A DNA stretch of 33,104 bases, taken from RYN-431 sp036388295 (GTDB lineage: Bacteria > Planctomycetota > Phycisphaerae > Tepidisphaerales > Tepidisphaeraceae). The notes under the pieces were generated by a model that was not told the origin of the DNA, searched no databases, and saw only the letters and a list, made by a program, of their open reading frames with translations. The stretch's first letter is position 1, and every line of letters starts with the position of its first letter. A program made the translations under genes and the position numbers. The DNA lies in the NCBI GenBank assembly GCA_036388295.1, contig DASVSC010000197.1, forward strand, positions 1-33,104. Reading direction: 5' to 3'. Positions 23,957-32,225 of this stretch are shown here, one piece after another.

Positions 23957-24439
23957 TCACCCGCCGGCGAACCAATCCACCATCCGCCGGTGCCGTTCGG
24001 TGAACATGCGGCTCACCAGCCGGCGCACGAACACCACGTCCGCCACACGGCCGAGTGGGCCCAGCGGCACGGCGTAGTCGATCACATCGATGCAACACGT
24101 CGTCGTGTCCGATGCGGCCTCGAACTCGTGCGATTGCGACCAGCGCTTGAACGGACCGCTCGTCTGCTCGTCCACGAAGCGGGCTTCGATGCCCGTGACG
24201 GTCGGGTGCGGCGGGTCGAACGCGGTGTAAACGGCCGTCCAGCGCACGCGGCCGAAGGGGCCTTTGACCGACAGACGCACTGTCGTCCCCAATCGCGGCG
24301 GCAGTGGGTCGGCGGATTCGATCTTCAACTGCTGCGCCGCCGGCGTCAGCGCCGGCAGCAGGCCGCTGACGTCCTGGAACGCGGCCCACACGCGGTCGAT
24401 CGGCTGACTGACGACGCTTTCGTAGCGGAGCAAAGGCAT
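23957..24439 (-). CDS. SRPBCC (START-like) family protein
   Basis: This 160-residue protein has the helix-grip fold signature of the polyketide cyclase/dehydrase and ligand-binding group: LLRYESVVSQPIDRVWAAFQDVSGLLPALTPAA at the N-terminus, strands such as GTTVRLSVKGPFGRVRWTAVYTAFDPPH, and a C-terminal helix FVRRLVSRMFTERHRRMVDWF lining the pocket. SRPBCC proteins bind hydrophobic ligands. This sequence is closest in style to small cell-division-inhibitor-like or ligand-binding members whose function is unknown. The start at 24439 has TACACT six bases upstream and no Shine-Dalgarno. It is divergent from trmB. Involvement in cyclising a polyketide is conceivable but unsupported. Confidence 0.8.
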   Translation of the reverse strand: MPLLRYESVVSQPIDRVWAAFQDVSGLLPALTPAAQQLKIESADPLPPRLGTTVRLSVKGPFGRVRWTAVYTAFDPPHPTVTGIEARFVDEQTSGPFKRWSQSHEFEAASDTTTCCIDVIDYAVPLGPLGRVADVVFVRRLVSRMFTERHRRMVDWFAGG

Positions 24440-24445
24440 CGGCCC

Positions 24446-24451
24446 AGTGTA
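24446..24451 (-). promoter_or_regulatory. candidate -10 box for the leaderless SRPBCC gene
   Basis: TACACT on the minus strand, six bases before the ATG at 24439; no Shine-Dalgarno is present and no clear -35 box. Confidence 0.45.
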
Positions 24452-24503
24452 GCCGTCCTGTAGCCAGGCGGACGTGCCGCTGGCCGTTCGGCGTGCGCGG
24501 TTC

Positions 24504-24509
24504 TATCTT
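24504..24509 (+). promoter_or_regulatory. candidate -10 box for leaderless trmB
   Basis: TATCTT ends six bases before ATG 24516, mirroring the divergent SRPBCC promoter 52 bases away. The -35 region is poor. Confidence 0.45.
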
Positions 24510-24515
24510 CGCGGC

Positions 24516-25190
24516 ATGCAAGCGTCGTCCTCTTTCGTCGTCGAACCGGTGGGCCTTGTCGTGGAATCATTGCCGCGGCCGTTGGACTGGCAGCAGCTCT
24601 ACGGCAACACGAATCCCGTCGAACTGGAAATCGGCAGCGGCAAAGGCACGTTCCTGGTCGAACAGGCCCGCGCCCGGCCGGACGTGAACTTTTTCGGCAT
24701 CGAATGGGCGAACTGGTTTTATCGCTACGCCGCCGACCGATTGCGCCGGCACGGCTTCACGAACGCCCACATGGTGCGCGCAGACGCGAACTTTTTCCTG
24801 CGCGAGTTCGTGCCCGACGCGTCGCTGAGCGTGCTGCACATTTACTTCCCCGACCCCTGGCCCAAAGCCCGCCATCAGCGGCGGCGCACGGTGCAGGAAT
24901 CGTTCGTGCCCGTCGTGCACCGCGTGCTGAAACCCGGCGGTGAAATCCGCGTCGTGACGGACCACAAAGGGTATTGGGAAGAAAACATCGAGCCGACGAT
25001 CAAAGGCAGCGGCCTGACGATCATCGACTACGCCCGCCCCGGCACGGCCGGCGAAGGGGAAACGGTGGGCACGAACTTCGAACGCAAATACCGCGTCGAG
25101 GGTCGGCCGTTTTATTCGATCGCGGCGCGGAAAGACGCGGCCGCTTCACGACTTGCCGACTCGCCGGCTACGGCAGCCGAATCAGCGTGA
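24516..25190 (+). CDS. trmB: tRNA (guanine-N7-)-methyltransferase
   Basis: TrmB makes m7G46 in the variable loop of tRNA using SAM. The 224 residues include the SAM site LEIGSGKGTFL, the acidic loop IEWANWFYRYAADRL, the diagnostic HIYFPDPWPKARHQRRR and the C-terminal TNFERKYRVEGRPFYSI. ATG 24516 gives the usual N-terminus; a longer frame to 24474 would cover the promoter. The end overlaps the convergent moeA gene by 23 bases, so their C-terminal codons share DNA. The last 20 or so residues (KDAAASRLADSPATAAESA) are low-complexity and probably disordered. Confidence 0.94.
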   Translation: MQASSSFVVEPVGLVVESLPRPLDWQQLYGNTNPVELEIGSGKGTFLVEQARARPDVNFFGIEWANWFYRYAADRLRRHGFTNAHMVRADANFFLREFVPDASLSVLHIYFPDPWPKARHQRRRTVQESFVPVVHRVLKPGGEIRVVTDHKGYWEENIEPTIKGSGLTIIDYARPGTAGEGETVGTNFERKYRVEGRPFYSIAARKDAAASRLADSPATAAESA

Positions 25191-26520
25191 CCGACGTTCC
25201 GCTCGGCAACTGCGGTTCGTCCGTCCGGCGTGGCAGTAGCGCGTTGGCTTGCGCGAGCGTGAACAGATCGGCCGACCCGTTCCACGCCAGAACCCGTGCC
25301 GTGCCGGCCTCGATGACTGTCGGCTGGTAAAACTCGCGCGGGCCGTTGGGCGGCAGATAGTGGCCGAGCGTGGCCGTCGTCCACTGCGGCTCGGGCGACG
25401 CGCCGCCGAGGCGCAGCAGCAGGCGGGAAGCAAGCCGCACGGTGCAGACGAAGGCGCTGACCGGGTTGCCGGGCAGGCCGAAAATGAACGGGGTGGGAGC
25501 GGGTGCGGCGTCTACCGGTTTGACGCTCGTCGGGTATGAGCCGCGGGTGTGAACCCGCGCGGCAACCGTTTCGATTTTCGAATCGGCGTCGGTCGCGCGC
25601 GGGTTTACACCCGCGGCTGGATTCGTCGAGTTGGGTTCGCTGGTGTGGTCTGCCGCACGTCGTGCGAACACGAACGGCTTGCCGGGCTTGATCTTCAATT
25701 TCGTGATCGCCAATTCATAGCCGAGATCGCGCATCACGCGAGGCGTGTAATCGTAGACGCCCATGCTCATGCCGCCGGTGACGAGAATCGCGTCGAGGCC
25801 GCCTGTCGACAGCCGCTCGGCGATGGCGGCCGGGTCGTCGCGCACGTGGCCGAGATCGACGACGTCGCCGCCGTAGCGACGGACGAGCGAGGCCAGCAGC
25901 GGCGTGTTGCTGTTGCGTAGTTGCGTGCCGGTCGGTTCGGCGTCGAACGGGACGATCTCATCGCCACTGGACAGGATGCCGACGCGCGGGCGGGCGAAAA
26001 CGGCCGGCGCGGCGACGCCGACCTGCGCGCAGACCGCCAGTTGCGCCGGCCCCAGTCGCGTGCCGCGGGCGAGCAGCAGTCGCCCGGCCGCCGAGTCCGC
26101 GGCCCGCGGGGCGACGCTCGCGCCGCAGCGGATGGGGCCTTCCAACAGGACGACGTCGCCGTCACGCCGCGTGCGTTCGATCGGCACCACGCTGTCGGCC
26201 CCGGGCGGCAGTGGCGCACCGGTCATGATCGCCACGCACTCGCCGGCCCCCAATGCCGCGCGGTGCTGCCCGCCCGCCGCCACCTCGCCCACGGCCTTCA
26301 ATCGCCCGGCCGTGGTGTCGGCGGCGCGCACGGCGTAGCCGTCCATCAGGGCTTTTTCGAACACCGGGTAATCGCGGTCGGCCAACACGTCGGCGGCCAG
26401 CACGCGTCCGTCGGCGTCGGTCAGCGGCACGTATTCGACGCACAGGCTCACGGGTGTCGCGTCGATCACGCTGATCGCGGCAGCGGCGGTGATCAACTCG
26501 TCGAGGCCGACTTCACTCAT
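25168..26520 (-). CDS. moeA: molybdopterin molybdotransferase with a repeat-derived insertion
   Basis: MoeA inserts molybdate into molybdopterin-AMP in cofactor synthesis. Hallmarks are DRDYPVFEKALMDGYAVRAADT, IMTGAPLPPGADSVVPIE, ILSSGDEIVPFD, LVTGGMSMGVYDYTP, KIKPGKPFVFA and FGLPGNPVSAFV. In ordinary MoeA only about ten residues separate the last two; here about 55 do, and a palindromic repeat (25539-25617) encodes roughly residues 302-327 of that insert. The protein is 450 residues instead of about 410. The insert sits on a loop next to the active site, yet all flanking motifs are intact, so the enzyme is probably still functional. ATG 26520 has TACGAT seven bases upstream. No other molybdenum genes are nearby. 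Confidence 0.92.
   Translation of the reverse strand: MSEVGLDELITAAAAISVIDATPVSLCVEYVPLTDADGRVLAADVLADRDYPVFEKALMDGYAVRAADTTAGRLKAVGEVAAGGQHRAALGAGECVAIMTGAPLPPGADSVVPIERTRRDGDVVLLEGPIRCGASVAPRAADSAAGRLLLARGTRLGPAQLAVCAQVGVAAPAVFARPRVGILSSGDEIVPFDAEPTGTQLRNSNTPLLASLVRRYGGDVVDLGHVRDDPAAIAERLSTGGLDAILVTGGMSMGVYDYTPRVMRDLGYELAITKLKIKPGKPFVFARRAADHTSEPNSTNPAAGVNPRATDADSKIETVAARVHTRGSYPTSVKPVDAAPAPTPFIFGLPGNPVSAFVCTVRLASRLLLRLGGASPEPQWTTATLGHYLPPNGPREFYQPTVIEAGTARVLAWNGSADLFTLAQANALLPRRTDEPQLPSGTSVTLIRLP
25539..25617. repeat. Family F palindromic repeat inside moeA
   Basis: Arms of 24 bases (25539-25562 and 25594-25617; core CCGCGGGTGTGAACCCGCG) differ at one base. The spacer holds a second small hairpin, CGATT-TTCG-AATCG. 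It is open in the moeA frame. Confidence 0.88.
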
Positions 26521-26527
26521 GGCGGTG

Positions 26528-26533
26528 ATCGTA
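26528..26533 (-). promoter_or_regulatory. candidate -10 box for leaderless moeA
   Basis: TACGAT on the minus strand ends seven bases before the ATG at 26520; there is no Shine-Dalgarno and no clear -35 box. The rest of 26534-26656 shows no gene. Confidence 0.42.
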
Positions 26534-26665
26534 GCCGCAAGATGGCCGCGCTTCTGCGTCGGCGCCAGAACTGACCGCGACCGGGCGTACGGTAAGTGAC
26601 GCGGGTTAGCATTGTTTCTGTCCGCCTTGGTACGCTTCGGCGGCCAGACGTGACGCGGAGGACTG

Positions 26666-29476
26666 ATGGCGACGAAACAGACAAAAATGAAGGCCGCCGT
26701 CGGCGTGGCCCTGTTAGGGGCGGCTGGGGCGATGTTTTATTCGCAACGGCCCGAGGCGGAGGAGCCGTACGTGCCGCCGCCGCCGCCCGTCGTACCGGGC
26801 CGGCTGACGGCTGCGGAGGCGACCGCCAAGGCCGACGCCGAAGACAGCGCCACCGAGCGGGCCATGCGTTCGCCTGGCCGGTACGTGCGCGTGCCGCTGC
26901 CGGAGGGCGCGTCGATCGAACAGGACGCCGGCGGCGGCGTGTGGTTCGAAACGTTCTTCGGTGACGACGACGTGCTGCGGCGGTCCGTCGAACGGGCGGC
27001 CCGGGGCCAAACGCGCGTGATCCGTGGCGGACGCGTCCTGCTCGTCGATTCGCACGGCTGCTACTGGGTCCGTTCGAACACCAAAACGAACGTCCTGTTG
27101 CGCTATGACGGCAAGACCTGGCTGACGCCGTATTCGGTCGAGCGGACGCCGGTGAAGGCCGCGCCGGGGCAGACGGTCCGGAACGGGGGGCCGGCGGCGT
27201 TTTTCCGCACAGCCTTGGAGACCGACGGCGGCGACCGGTTTTTCGTCAGCGGCAGCAGCCAAGTGCCGGCCGCGCTGCACCGCTGCGCGACGGACGGCAC
27301 CTGGACACAAACGCCGCTTCCGAACAACGTGATGCTGCAAACGGAGGCGCTGCTGGCAGAACAGGTCGACGGGCGGGTGGCGGTTTACACTGAGGGCGAT
27401 TCCCCGCAGGGCAACGGCATGTCGCTGGAGAAAAGCCGGCTCATCGGGGCGTTCAAACGGCAGATGGGCTTTGCCGGCCGTGGCAAAGTGGCGGCGTACG
27501 TCTGGAGCGACAAGGCGTTCGTCGCCGTCGAGCCGGCCGCCAAAGCCGGAATGGACAGCCCGCTAAGCCAGGCCGTCCCGCTGCCGGACGGGTCGATCAT
27601 GACCGTGTACGAAGGCTCGGACCGCGTGACGCCGGCGTGGCCGTCGGAAGGGATCGCCGAACGCGACGAACGCGTGGCGCGGCTGGTGAAGGACCTGAGC
27701 GCGCCCGACGCCCGGGCGCGGGAAGCGGCCATGACGAATCTGCTGAAGCTCGGCCCGCCCGCGCGGGCGGCGGTGGAGACGGCGCTGAAAGACCCGGCCA
27801 ACGGCGCGCCGCAGCGGCAGGAGATGCTGGAGGCGGTGGCCGAGCAGCTGCGCGCCGGGGCCGACCCGGGCCAAGCGCCGGAGGAGTCGCTGTTCGGCGG
27901 CCGCTACCGGCTCAGCGGCGTGGTCCAGACGTCCCGCACGCCCGGCGGCGCGGTACGTTTGTTCGTCAACAGGGCCTCGGACGTGCAGACGCAGACCGAC
28001 TACGGGCCGAGCTTCGTCACGATCGACCGGCGCGGGCAGTGGCGCGTCGACCCGGTGCCGGACAAGCCCGAACTGGCCCCGCTGGCCGAGGCGGCGCAGC
28101 GGGCGTTCGAGGACACACGCGGCCGGCTCTGGGTCGACGGGTGGCTCGGCGGCGAAGACAAGCGCGTGATCGATCCCGCCGACTTCAGCGTCCGCCCCGC
28201 GCTGCCGGTGGGCGTGAACGTAACCAAAGCCCAGGCCAGCGACCGCGACGGGCGCGTGTACTTCTCGGCCCGCGCGGGCCACTGCGTGGTGTTCAACCCG
28301 AACGCCGCGGACACGCCGCCCGATCTGCCCGTGACCCAGGACCAGACCGGCATCCTGCTGCACCGGCCGGGCGAAGCGGCGGCGTTCGTGGAAGAGGCGA
28401 CGCCGTCGGTCATCAACGCCGACGGCACGGTGACGGCCATCGCCCCGCCGTTCGGGCGACGGTGCGTGGCGGTCAGTCCGCTACGCGGCGGCACGGCCGA
28501 CGTTTTCTCACGACGCGTCGACAACCCGGACGGCCTGTACCGCAATCTGTGGGACGGACGAACCTACCGGTTCGCCGTCGCCGGATTTTTCAAGGACAGA
28601 GTCGCGAACGAAAGTGACGTGCTCATGCGCGTCGCAGCGTCTACGTTCGCGGACGCCAGGCCCGGCCAGCCCAACCAGCAGGTCGTCAGCGACCGCGGAG
28701 AAGGGCTTTGGTATTTGTCGCAAGAAAGCTCGACGGAACGGCGGCTCGTCAACGTCAACGACGTGACGCTGGATCTGAACTACTTCAACGGTAGTGAGTG
28801 GTTCGACGTGTGGCCGCTGTTCGAGGGGGACTCGGCCGACGTCTCGGGACAGGGCGTCTTCGGCACCGCGAACAAAGACCTCGGCGTGCCCGGCGTCGTG
28901 GACAACGGGCACACGCTGCTGGTCTATTCCAGACCCAAGGCCGAGGTGTGGGCCGTCGTGTTCGAAGAGGGCAAGCTGCGGCGGACGCGGGTGGCGACGG
29001 ACGTTCAGCAAGCGCCGGCCGACCAGATCACCTCCGTCAACGGCCGCAGTTGGTTTTCGACCGACCCGTGGGACACCAAAGCCGGGTCGTTGTTCGCCTA
29101 CCGCGACGGCAAGTTCGCGCCGATGCCGTGGCCGGGCAAGCCGCGTCTGGCCGATTCGGCGGACCGGTTGTGGTGCGTGAAAGGCCTTGCGCTGGTCGTC
29201 GTCGACGGCGACCGGACCGGCAACCTGGACGTGCCCGACCTGGACAGCGAAACCCGCGTCGCCCAGTCGCCGGACGGTCGCTTGTGGCTGCTGCGGGCGA
29301 GCGGGCTGGACGAGTTGAGCGTCGTCGACGGCCGCCCGAAGCTGGGCCGGCACTGGAACTGGAACGCGCCGATGAACGCCTTCGACGGCTTCATCGACAC
29401 CCGCAACGGCCTGTGGCTGGGCGGCAACGGCGGCCGCGTCGGACGCTTCCAACTGCCGCCAGCGGCGGGCGGGTAG
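26666..29476 (+). CDS. membrane-anchored beta-propeller protein with a HEAT-like insert
   Basis: I do not recognise a named family over the full 936 residues. Residues 10-24 form an N-terminal membrane anchor, followed by a Pro-rich linker. The body repeats short strands of the two-component-regulator-propeller style (VDSHGCYWVRSNTKTNVLLRYDG, EDTRGRLWVDGWLG, DRDGRVYFSARAGHCVVF, SPDGRLWLLRASGLDEL, DTRNGLWLGGNGG), suggesting one or two propellers. Between them, residues 333-400 (LVKDLSAPDARAREAAMTNLLKLGPPARAAVETALKD) look like a HEAT or PBS-lyase-type helical repeat. GGAGG four bases before the ATG supports the start. The stop TAG is the first triplet of the family A repeat. It probably acts outside the cytoplasmic membrane as a scaffold or sensor; no enzyme motif is seen. 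Confidence 0.75.
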   Translation: MATKQTKMKAAVGVALLGAAGAMFYSQRPEAEEPYVPPPPPVVPGRLTAAEATAKADAEDSATERAMRSPGRYVRVPLPEGASIEQDAGGGVWFETFFGDDDVLRRSVERAARGQTRVIRGGRVLLVDSHGCYWVRSNTKTNVLLRYDGKTWLTPYSVERTPVKAAPGQTVRNGGPAAFFRTALETDGGDRFFVSGSSQVPAALHRCATDGTWTQTPLPNNVMLQTEALLAEQVDGRVAVYTEGDSPQGNGMSLEKSRLIGAFKRQMGFAGRGKVAAYVWSDKAFVAVEPAAKAGMDSPLSQAVPLPDGSIMTVYEGSDRVTPAWPSEGIAERDERVARLVKDLSAPDARAREAAMTNLLKLGPPARAAVETALKDPANGAPQRQEMLEAVAEQLRAGADPGQAPEESLFGGRYRLSGVVQTSRTPGGAVRLFVNRASDVQTQTDYGPSFVTIDRRGQWRVDPVPDKPELAPLAEAAQRAFEDTRGRLWVDGWLGGEDKRVIDPADFSVRPALPVGVNVTKAQASDRDGRVYFSARAGHCVVFNPNAADTPPDLPVTQDQTGILLHRPGEAAAFVEEATPSVINADGTVTAIAPPFGRRCVAVSPLRGGTADVFSRRVDNPDGLYRNLWDGRTYRFAVAGFFKDRVANESDVLMRVAASTFADARPGQPNQQVVSDRGEGLWYLSQESSTERRLVNVNDVTLDLNYFNGSEWFDVWPLFEGDSADVSGQGVFGTANKDLGVPGVVDNGHTLLVYSRPKAEVWAVVFEEGKLRRTRVATDVQQAPADQITSVNGRSWFSTDPWDTKAGSLFAYRDGKFAPMPWPGKPRLADSADRLWCVKGLALVVVDGDRTGNLDVPDLDSETRVAQSPDGRLWLLRASGLDELSVVDGRPKLGRHWNWNAPMNAFDGFIDTRNGLWLGGNGGRVGRFQLPPAAGG

Positions 29477-29616
29477 AGCATCATCGAATAAGGTGTAGCG
29501 TTCCTTCTCCCTCCCCCTTGAGGGGGAGGGTGGGGTGGGGGTTGCCGGACGCCGGATAATCGTTCGACACACCAAGAACCCCTCCCCTAACCCCTCCCTC
29601 AAGGGGAGGGGGACCG
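29474..29616. repeat. Family A palindromic repeat, copy A2
   Basis: Same order as 1512-1652: TAGAGCATC, a C-rich/G-rich hairpin, a spacer and AAGAACCCCTCCCCTAACC with a closing hairpin. It lies between convergent genes, provides the TAG stop of the propeller gene and may terminate both. Confidence 0.88.
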
Positions 29617-29649
29617 GAGAGACGCCCGCTATGGGTTATCTGCGGTCGT

Positions 29650-31563
29650 TCAGGCCAGCGCCTGAATCGCCTTGGTGATGCCCGCCGGGTCGAGGCCCTG
29701 GTAGCCCATTTGTTGCCACAGGCCGCCGCACCCTTCGAGGTGGGTGCCGATGTTGTTGTACTTGCCTTTGAAGCCGCGCTTAAGCAGTTCACTGCCGAAG
29801 CGGCTGCCGAGGCCGGTTTTGACGTTGTAGCCTTCGACGACCAGCACCCATGGGGCGGCGGCCAGCTTTTTCATCATCGCTTCGTCGTAGACGTTCAACG
29901 TGCTTTTATTCACGAGGCCGACTTTGGTGCCCTTCTCGCCCAGGTTAATCACGGCGTCGAGGCTGCGGTAAAGCGCTTCGCCGAAGCTGACGACGTAGCC
30001 ACCGCCGTTGGCCGAGCGAATTTCATCATCGACGCCCTTTTTGAACGTGTAGCCGTCGCCGAAGAATGGGGTTTTGCCGTCTTCCTTGTAAATGTCCGGA
30101 ACCGGGGCGCGGGTGCTGAACAGGAAGCGCAGGCCGTCGTCGAAGAAGATCTCGTTGATGCACTTGGCGAACTGGTGCTGGTCGGCGGGGAAGTAGAGGC
30201 GCGTGGTGTCGTCGCCGTGGCCGGGCTTGACGCCGCTGTCGGCGAACATGCTGTTGATGCCGAAGTGGCAGGTGTTGTCGGCCATGTCGTCCACGCCGCT
30301 GTGGCTGAAGTGGGCGAGCACGTTGCTGAAGTTCAGGCGCGACATGGTGATCTCGCTGATGCACATTTCCAGGAACGCCGAGAACGTGGCGAAGATGCCC
30401 TGGTTGCCTTTGACGCTGCCGAAGCCGCTGGCGGCGCTGAAGTTGCCGCGCTCCATGATGCCGGCCTGCACGAAGACTTCGGGGTGGGCCTTGTGGATGT
30501 GGTTCAGGCCGCAGGACCCTTCGAGGTCGTTGTCGAACACGCGGATGCGCTTCACGCGTTCTTCGGGGGTCATCTTGTCGAGGATCTTGTTGACGACTTT
30601 GCCGAAATCGTCGCGGTTTTTGCCGACGCCGCCGGAGCCTTTGTAGGTCAGCGGGCTCTTGTCGCCCTTGGCCGAGCGGAGCATTTCGATGGCCTTGGCG
30701 TGGCCGCGCTGTTCGAGGTACTTGGCGGCGATGTCGACCTTCAGCACTTCGTGGGCGTGCGGGTGGCCTTCGGCGCCTTCGATGCCGGGGGCCATCTTGC
30801 GCATGATGACCAGTGCGCGCGGCTTGTCGTCCTGAAACGTGCGGGCGAGGCCGACGTAAAGGCTGCTCAGGTCTTCGCCGAGCACGGTCTCGATCGGCAG
30901 GCCGTAGCCGGCGAGGGTGCGGCTGATGTCGAAGCCTTCCATGTAGCTCTGCGGGTGGCCGCCGATGGTGACGTTGTTGTCGTCGATCAGGCACTTGACG
31001 TTGGTCTTCTTGCCGACGCTCAGGCGGGCGGCCTCGGCGTTGTCGCCTTCCATCTGGCTGCCGTCGCTGCCGAGCATGACGACGGCCTGGCCCGGGTGGG
31101 CCATGGCGATGCCGTTACAGAACGCCCACATGTGCCCAAGCCGGCCGGAGGAAAACTCCACGCCGGGCGTGAGCAGCTTTTCCGGGTGGCCGGGCAGGCC
31201 CTGGTTGTATTCGCGGTAGTGCAAGAGCTTCTCGGCGGGCATGTGGCCGTCGAGCACGCTGTTGAGGTAAACCGTCGCCACGCGGTGGCCGGCTTCGTCG
31301 TAGAACTGCGGGACGATCGGGTGCCCGCCGGCGATGAACGCGCGGATGATCATCACTTCCGGCACCGTGTCGTACGCCCCGCCGGTGTGGCCGCTCAGGC
31401 CCTTCGCGCCGGCGTAGGCGGTGAAGAAGACGATCGCGTCGCGGGCCAGCTGAATGTTGTGCTTCAGCGTCGCACTTTCCTCTTCCGTCAGCTCCAGGCG
31501 TTTGGGGTCGAGCTTCAGGGGCTTGATGAGCGACAAATCGATGGGAAAGGTGTCGGTGGCCAT
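29650..31563 (-). CDS. tkt: transketolase (thiamine-diphosphate enzyme)
   Basis: Transketolase moves two-carbon units between sugar phosphates in the pentose phosphate or Calvin-type cycle. The 637 residues include the N-terminal ThDP domain with KGLSGHTGGAYDTVPEV, SGRLGHMWAFCNGIAMAH and GSDGSQMEGDNAEAARLSV followed by CLIDDNNVTIGGHP (ThDP-Mg site), the pyrimidine-binding domain (GIMERGNFSAASGFGSVKGN, FSAFLEMCISEI, NVLAHFSHSGVDD) and a C-terminal domain (LVVEGYNVKTGLGSRFGSELL). It is a divergent type rather than the E. coli TktA form. The start is ATG 31563 (MATDTFPIDLS); the open frame to 31632 would add residues from a repeat-like region. TACACT lies eight bases upstream. ThDP supply links it loosely to thiE in this window. 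Confidence 0.85.
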   Translation of the reverse strand: MATDTFPIDLSLIKPLKLDPKRLELTEEESATLKHNIQLARDAIVFFTAYAGAKGLSGHTGGAYDTVPEVMIIRAFIAGGHPIVPQFYDEAGHRVATVYLNSVLDGHMPAEKLLHYREYNQGLPGHPEKLLTPGVEFSSGRLGHMWAFCNGIAMAHPGQAVVMLGSDGSQMEGDNAEAARLSVGKKTNVKCLIDDNNVTIGGHPQSYMEGFDISRTLAGYGLPIETVLGEDLSSLYVGLARTFQDDKPRALVIMRKMAPGIEGAEGHPHAHEVLKVDIAAKYLEQRGHAKAIEMLRSAKGDKSPLTYKGSGGVGKNRDDFGKVVNKILDKMTPEERVKRIRVFDNDLEGSCGLNHIHKAHPEVFVQAGIMERGNFSAASGFGSVKGNQGIFATFSAFLEMCISEITMSRLNFSNVLAHFSHSGVDDMADNTCHFGINSMFADSGVKPGHGDDTTRLYFPADQHQFAKCINEIFFDDGLRFLFSTRAPVPDIYKEDGKTPFFGDGYTFKKGVDDEIRSANGGGYVVSFGEALYRSLDAVINLGEKGTKVGLVNKSTLNVYDEAMMKKLAAAPWVLVVEGYNVKTGLGSRFGSELLKRGFKGKYNNIGTHLEGCGGLWQQMGYQGLDPAGITKAIQALA

Positions 31564-31571
31564 GGCGGGCG

Positions 31572-31577
31572 AGTGTA
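31572..31577 (-). promoter_or_regulatory. candidate -10 box for the leaderless transketolase gene
   Basis: TACACT on the minus strand, eight bases before ATG 31563, with no Shine-Dalgarno; same hexamer as the SRPBCC gene. Confidence 0.42.
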
Positions 31578-31588
31578 GCGGGAACAAA

Positions 31589-31678
31589 GGCGTGAGGGGA
31601 GAGGTCCAAGGCGTGAGGGGCGGAAAACACACCGCTTTCTACACTGCTTTCGGCGTGCCTCACGCCGCGCGCCTCACA
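31589..31678. repeat. GGCGTGAGG direct and inverted repeats
   Basis: GGCGTGAGGG occurs at 31589 and 31610; inverted forms lie at 31657-31666 (GCCTCACGCC) and 31670-31678. The whole can fold on itself. It lies between the divergent transketolase and Rieske genes. Confidence 0.6.
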
Positions 31679-31748
31679 CTTCGTACAATGTTCTCAACGC
31701 CGACACCGCTCGTGCGGTAAACTGCCATAGACCCCAGGAGAGCGACCG

Positions 31749-32225
31749 ATGAGTGACGTGTCCCGCCGAGACGCCTTGATGATTGCCGGCGCGTGCGCCT
31801 GCTGTGCGATGAGCGCCGACCTGGCCCTGGCCGCCGATCCGCCCGCAACCACTGCGCCCAAGACCCTGCCGATCGGTAAAGCGACCGACTTCCCCGACGT
31901 CGGCTTTTACGACAAGTTCGCCAAGCAGAAGGTGCTGGTCGCCCGCCTGGACGACCGGCTGGTGGCCATGACGAACGTCTGCACGCACAAAGGGTGTGCG
32001 CTGAAAATCGACCCCGGCATCGAGCCGGCGCTGAAGTGTCCCTGCCACAAGGCCGAGTTCGGGGCAAAGGGCACCCCGACGGCCGGGCAGGCGAAATTGG
32101 CTTTGGCGCGTTACGCCCTGACCCAGGGGCCCGACGGCACGATCACCGCCGACCTGACCAAAAGCTTCCCCGAAGCCAAATGGAACGAGGCCGAGTCGTT
32201 CATCGCGATGAAGCGGCCGGAGTGA
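31749..32225 (+). CDS. Tat-exported Rieske [2Fe-2S] protein
   Basis: A 158-residue electron-transfer protein. The twin-arginine leader SRRDALMIAGACACCAM suggests folded export through Tat. The cluster is bound by C78-x-H80 in CTHKGC and C97-x-x-H100 in CPCHKAEF. C83 and C99 match the disulfide pair of high-potential Rieske proteins of cytochrome bc complexes, but the protein has only the Rieske domain and lacks a cytochrome b partner here, so it is more like a free periplasmic or arsenite-oxidase-small-subunit-like Rieske protein. AGGAG at 31736-31740 is eight bases before the ATG. The 3' end overlaps the convergent gene by 26 bases. Confidence 0.93.
   Translation: MSDVSRRDALMIAGACACCAMSADLALAADPPATTAPKTLPIGKATDFPDVGFYDKFAKQKVLVARLDDRLVAMTNVCTHKGCALKIDPGIEPALKCPCHKAEFGAKGTPTAGQAKLALARYALTQGPDGTITADLTKSFPEAKWNEAESFIAMKRPE

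Noticed and set aside
29710..31578. 622-residue open frame on the plus strand
   Set aside because: Antisense shadow of the transketolase; the minus frame has complete ThDP enzyme motifs.
31564..31632. Longer N-terminus for the transketolase
   Set aside because: The added residues derive from the GGCGTGAGG repeat region and would include the TACACT box.
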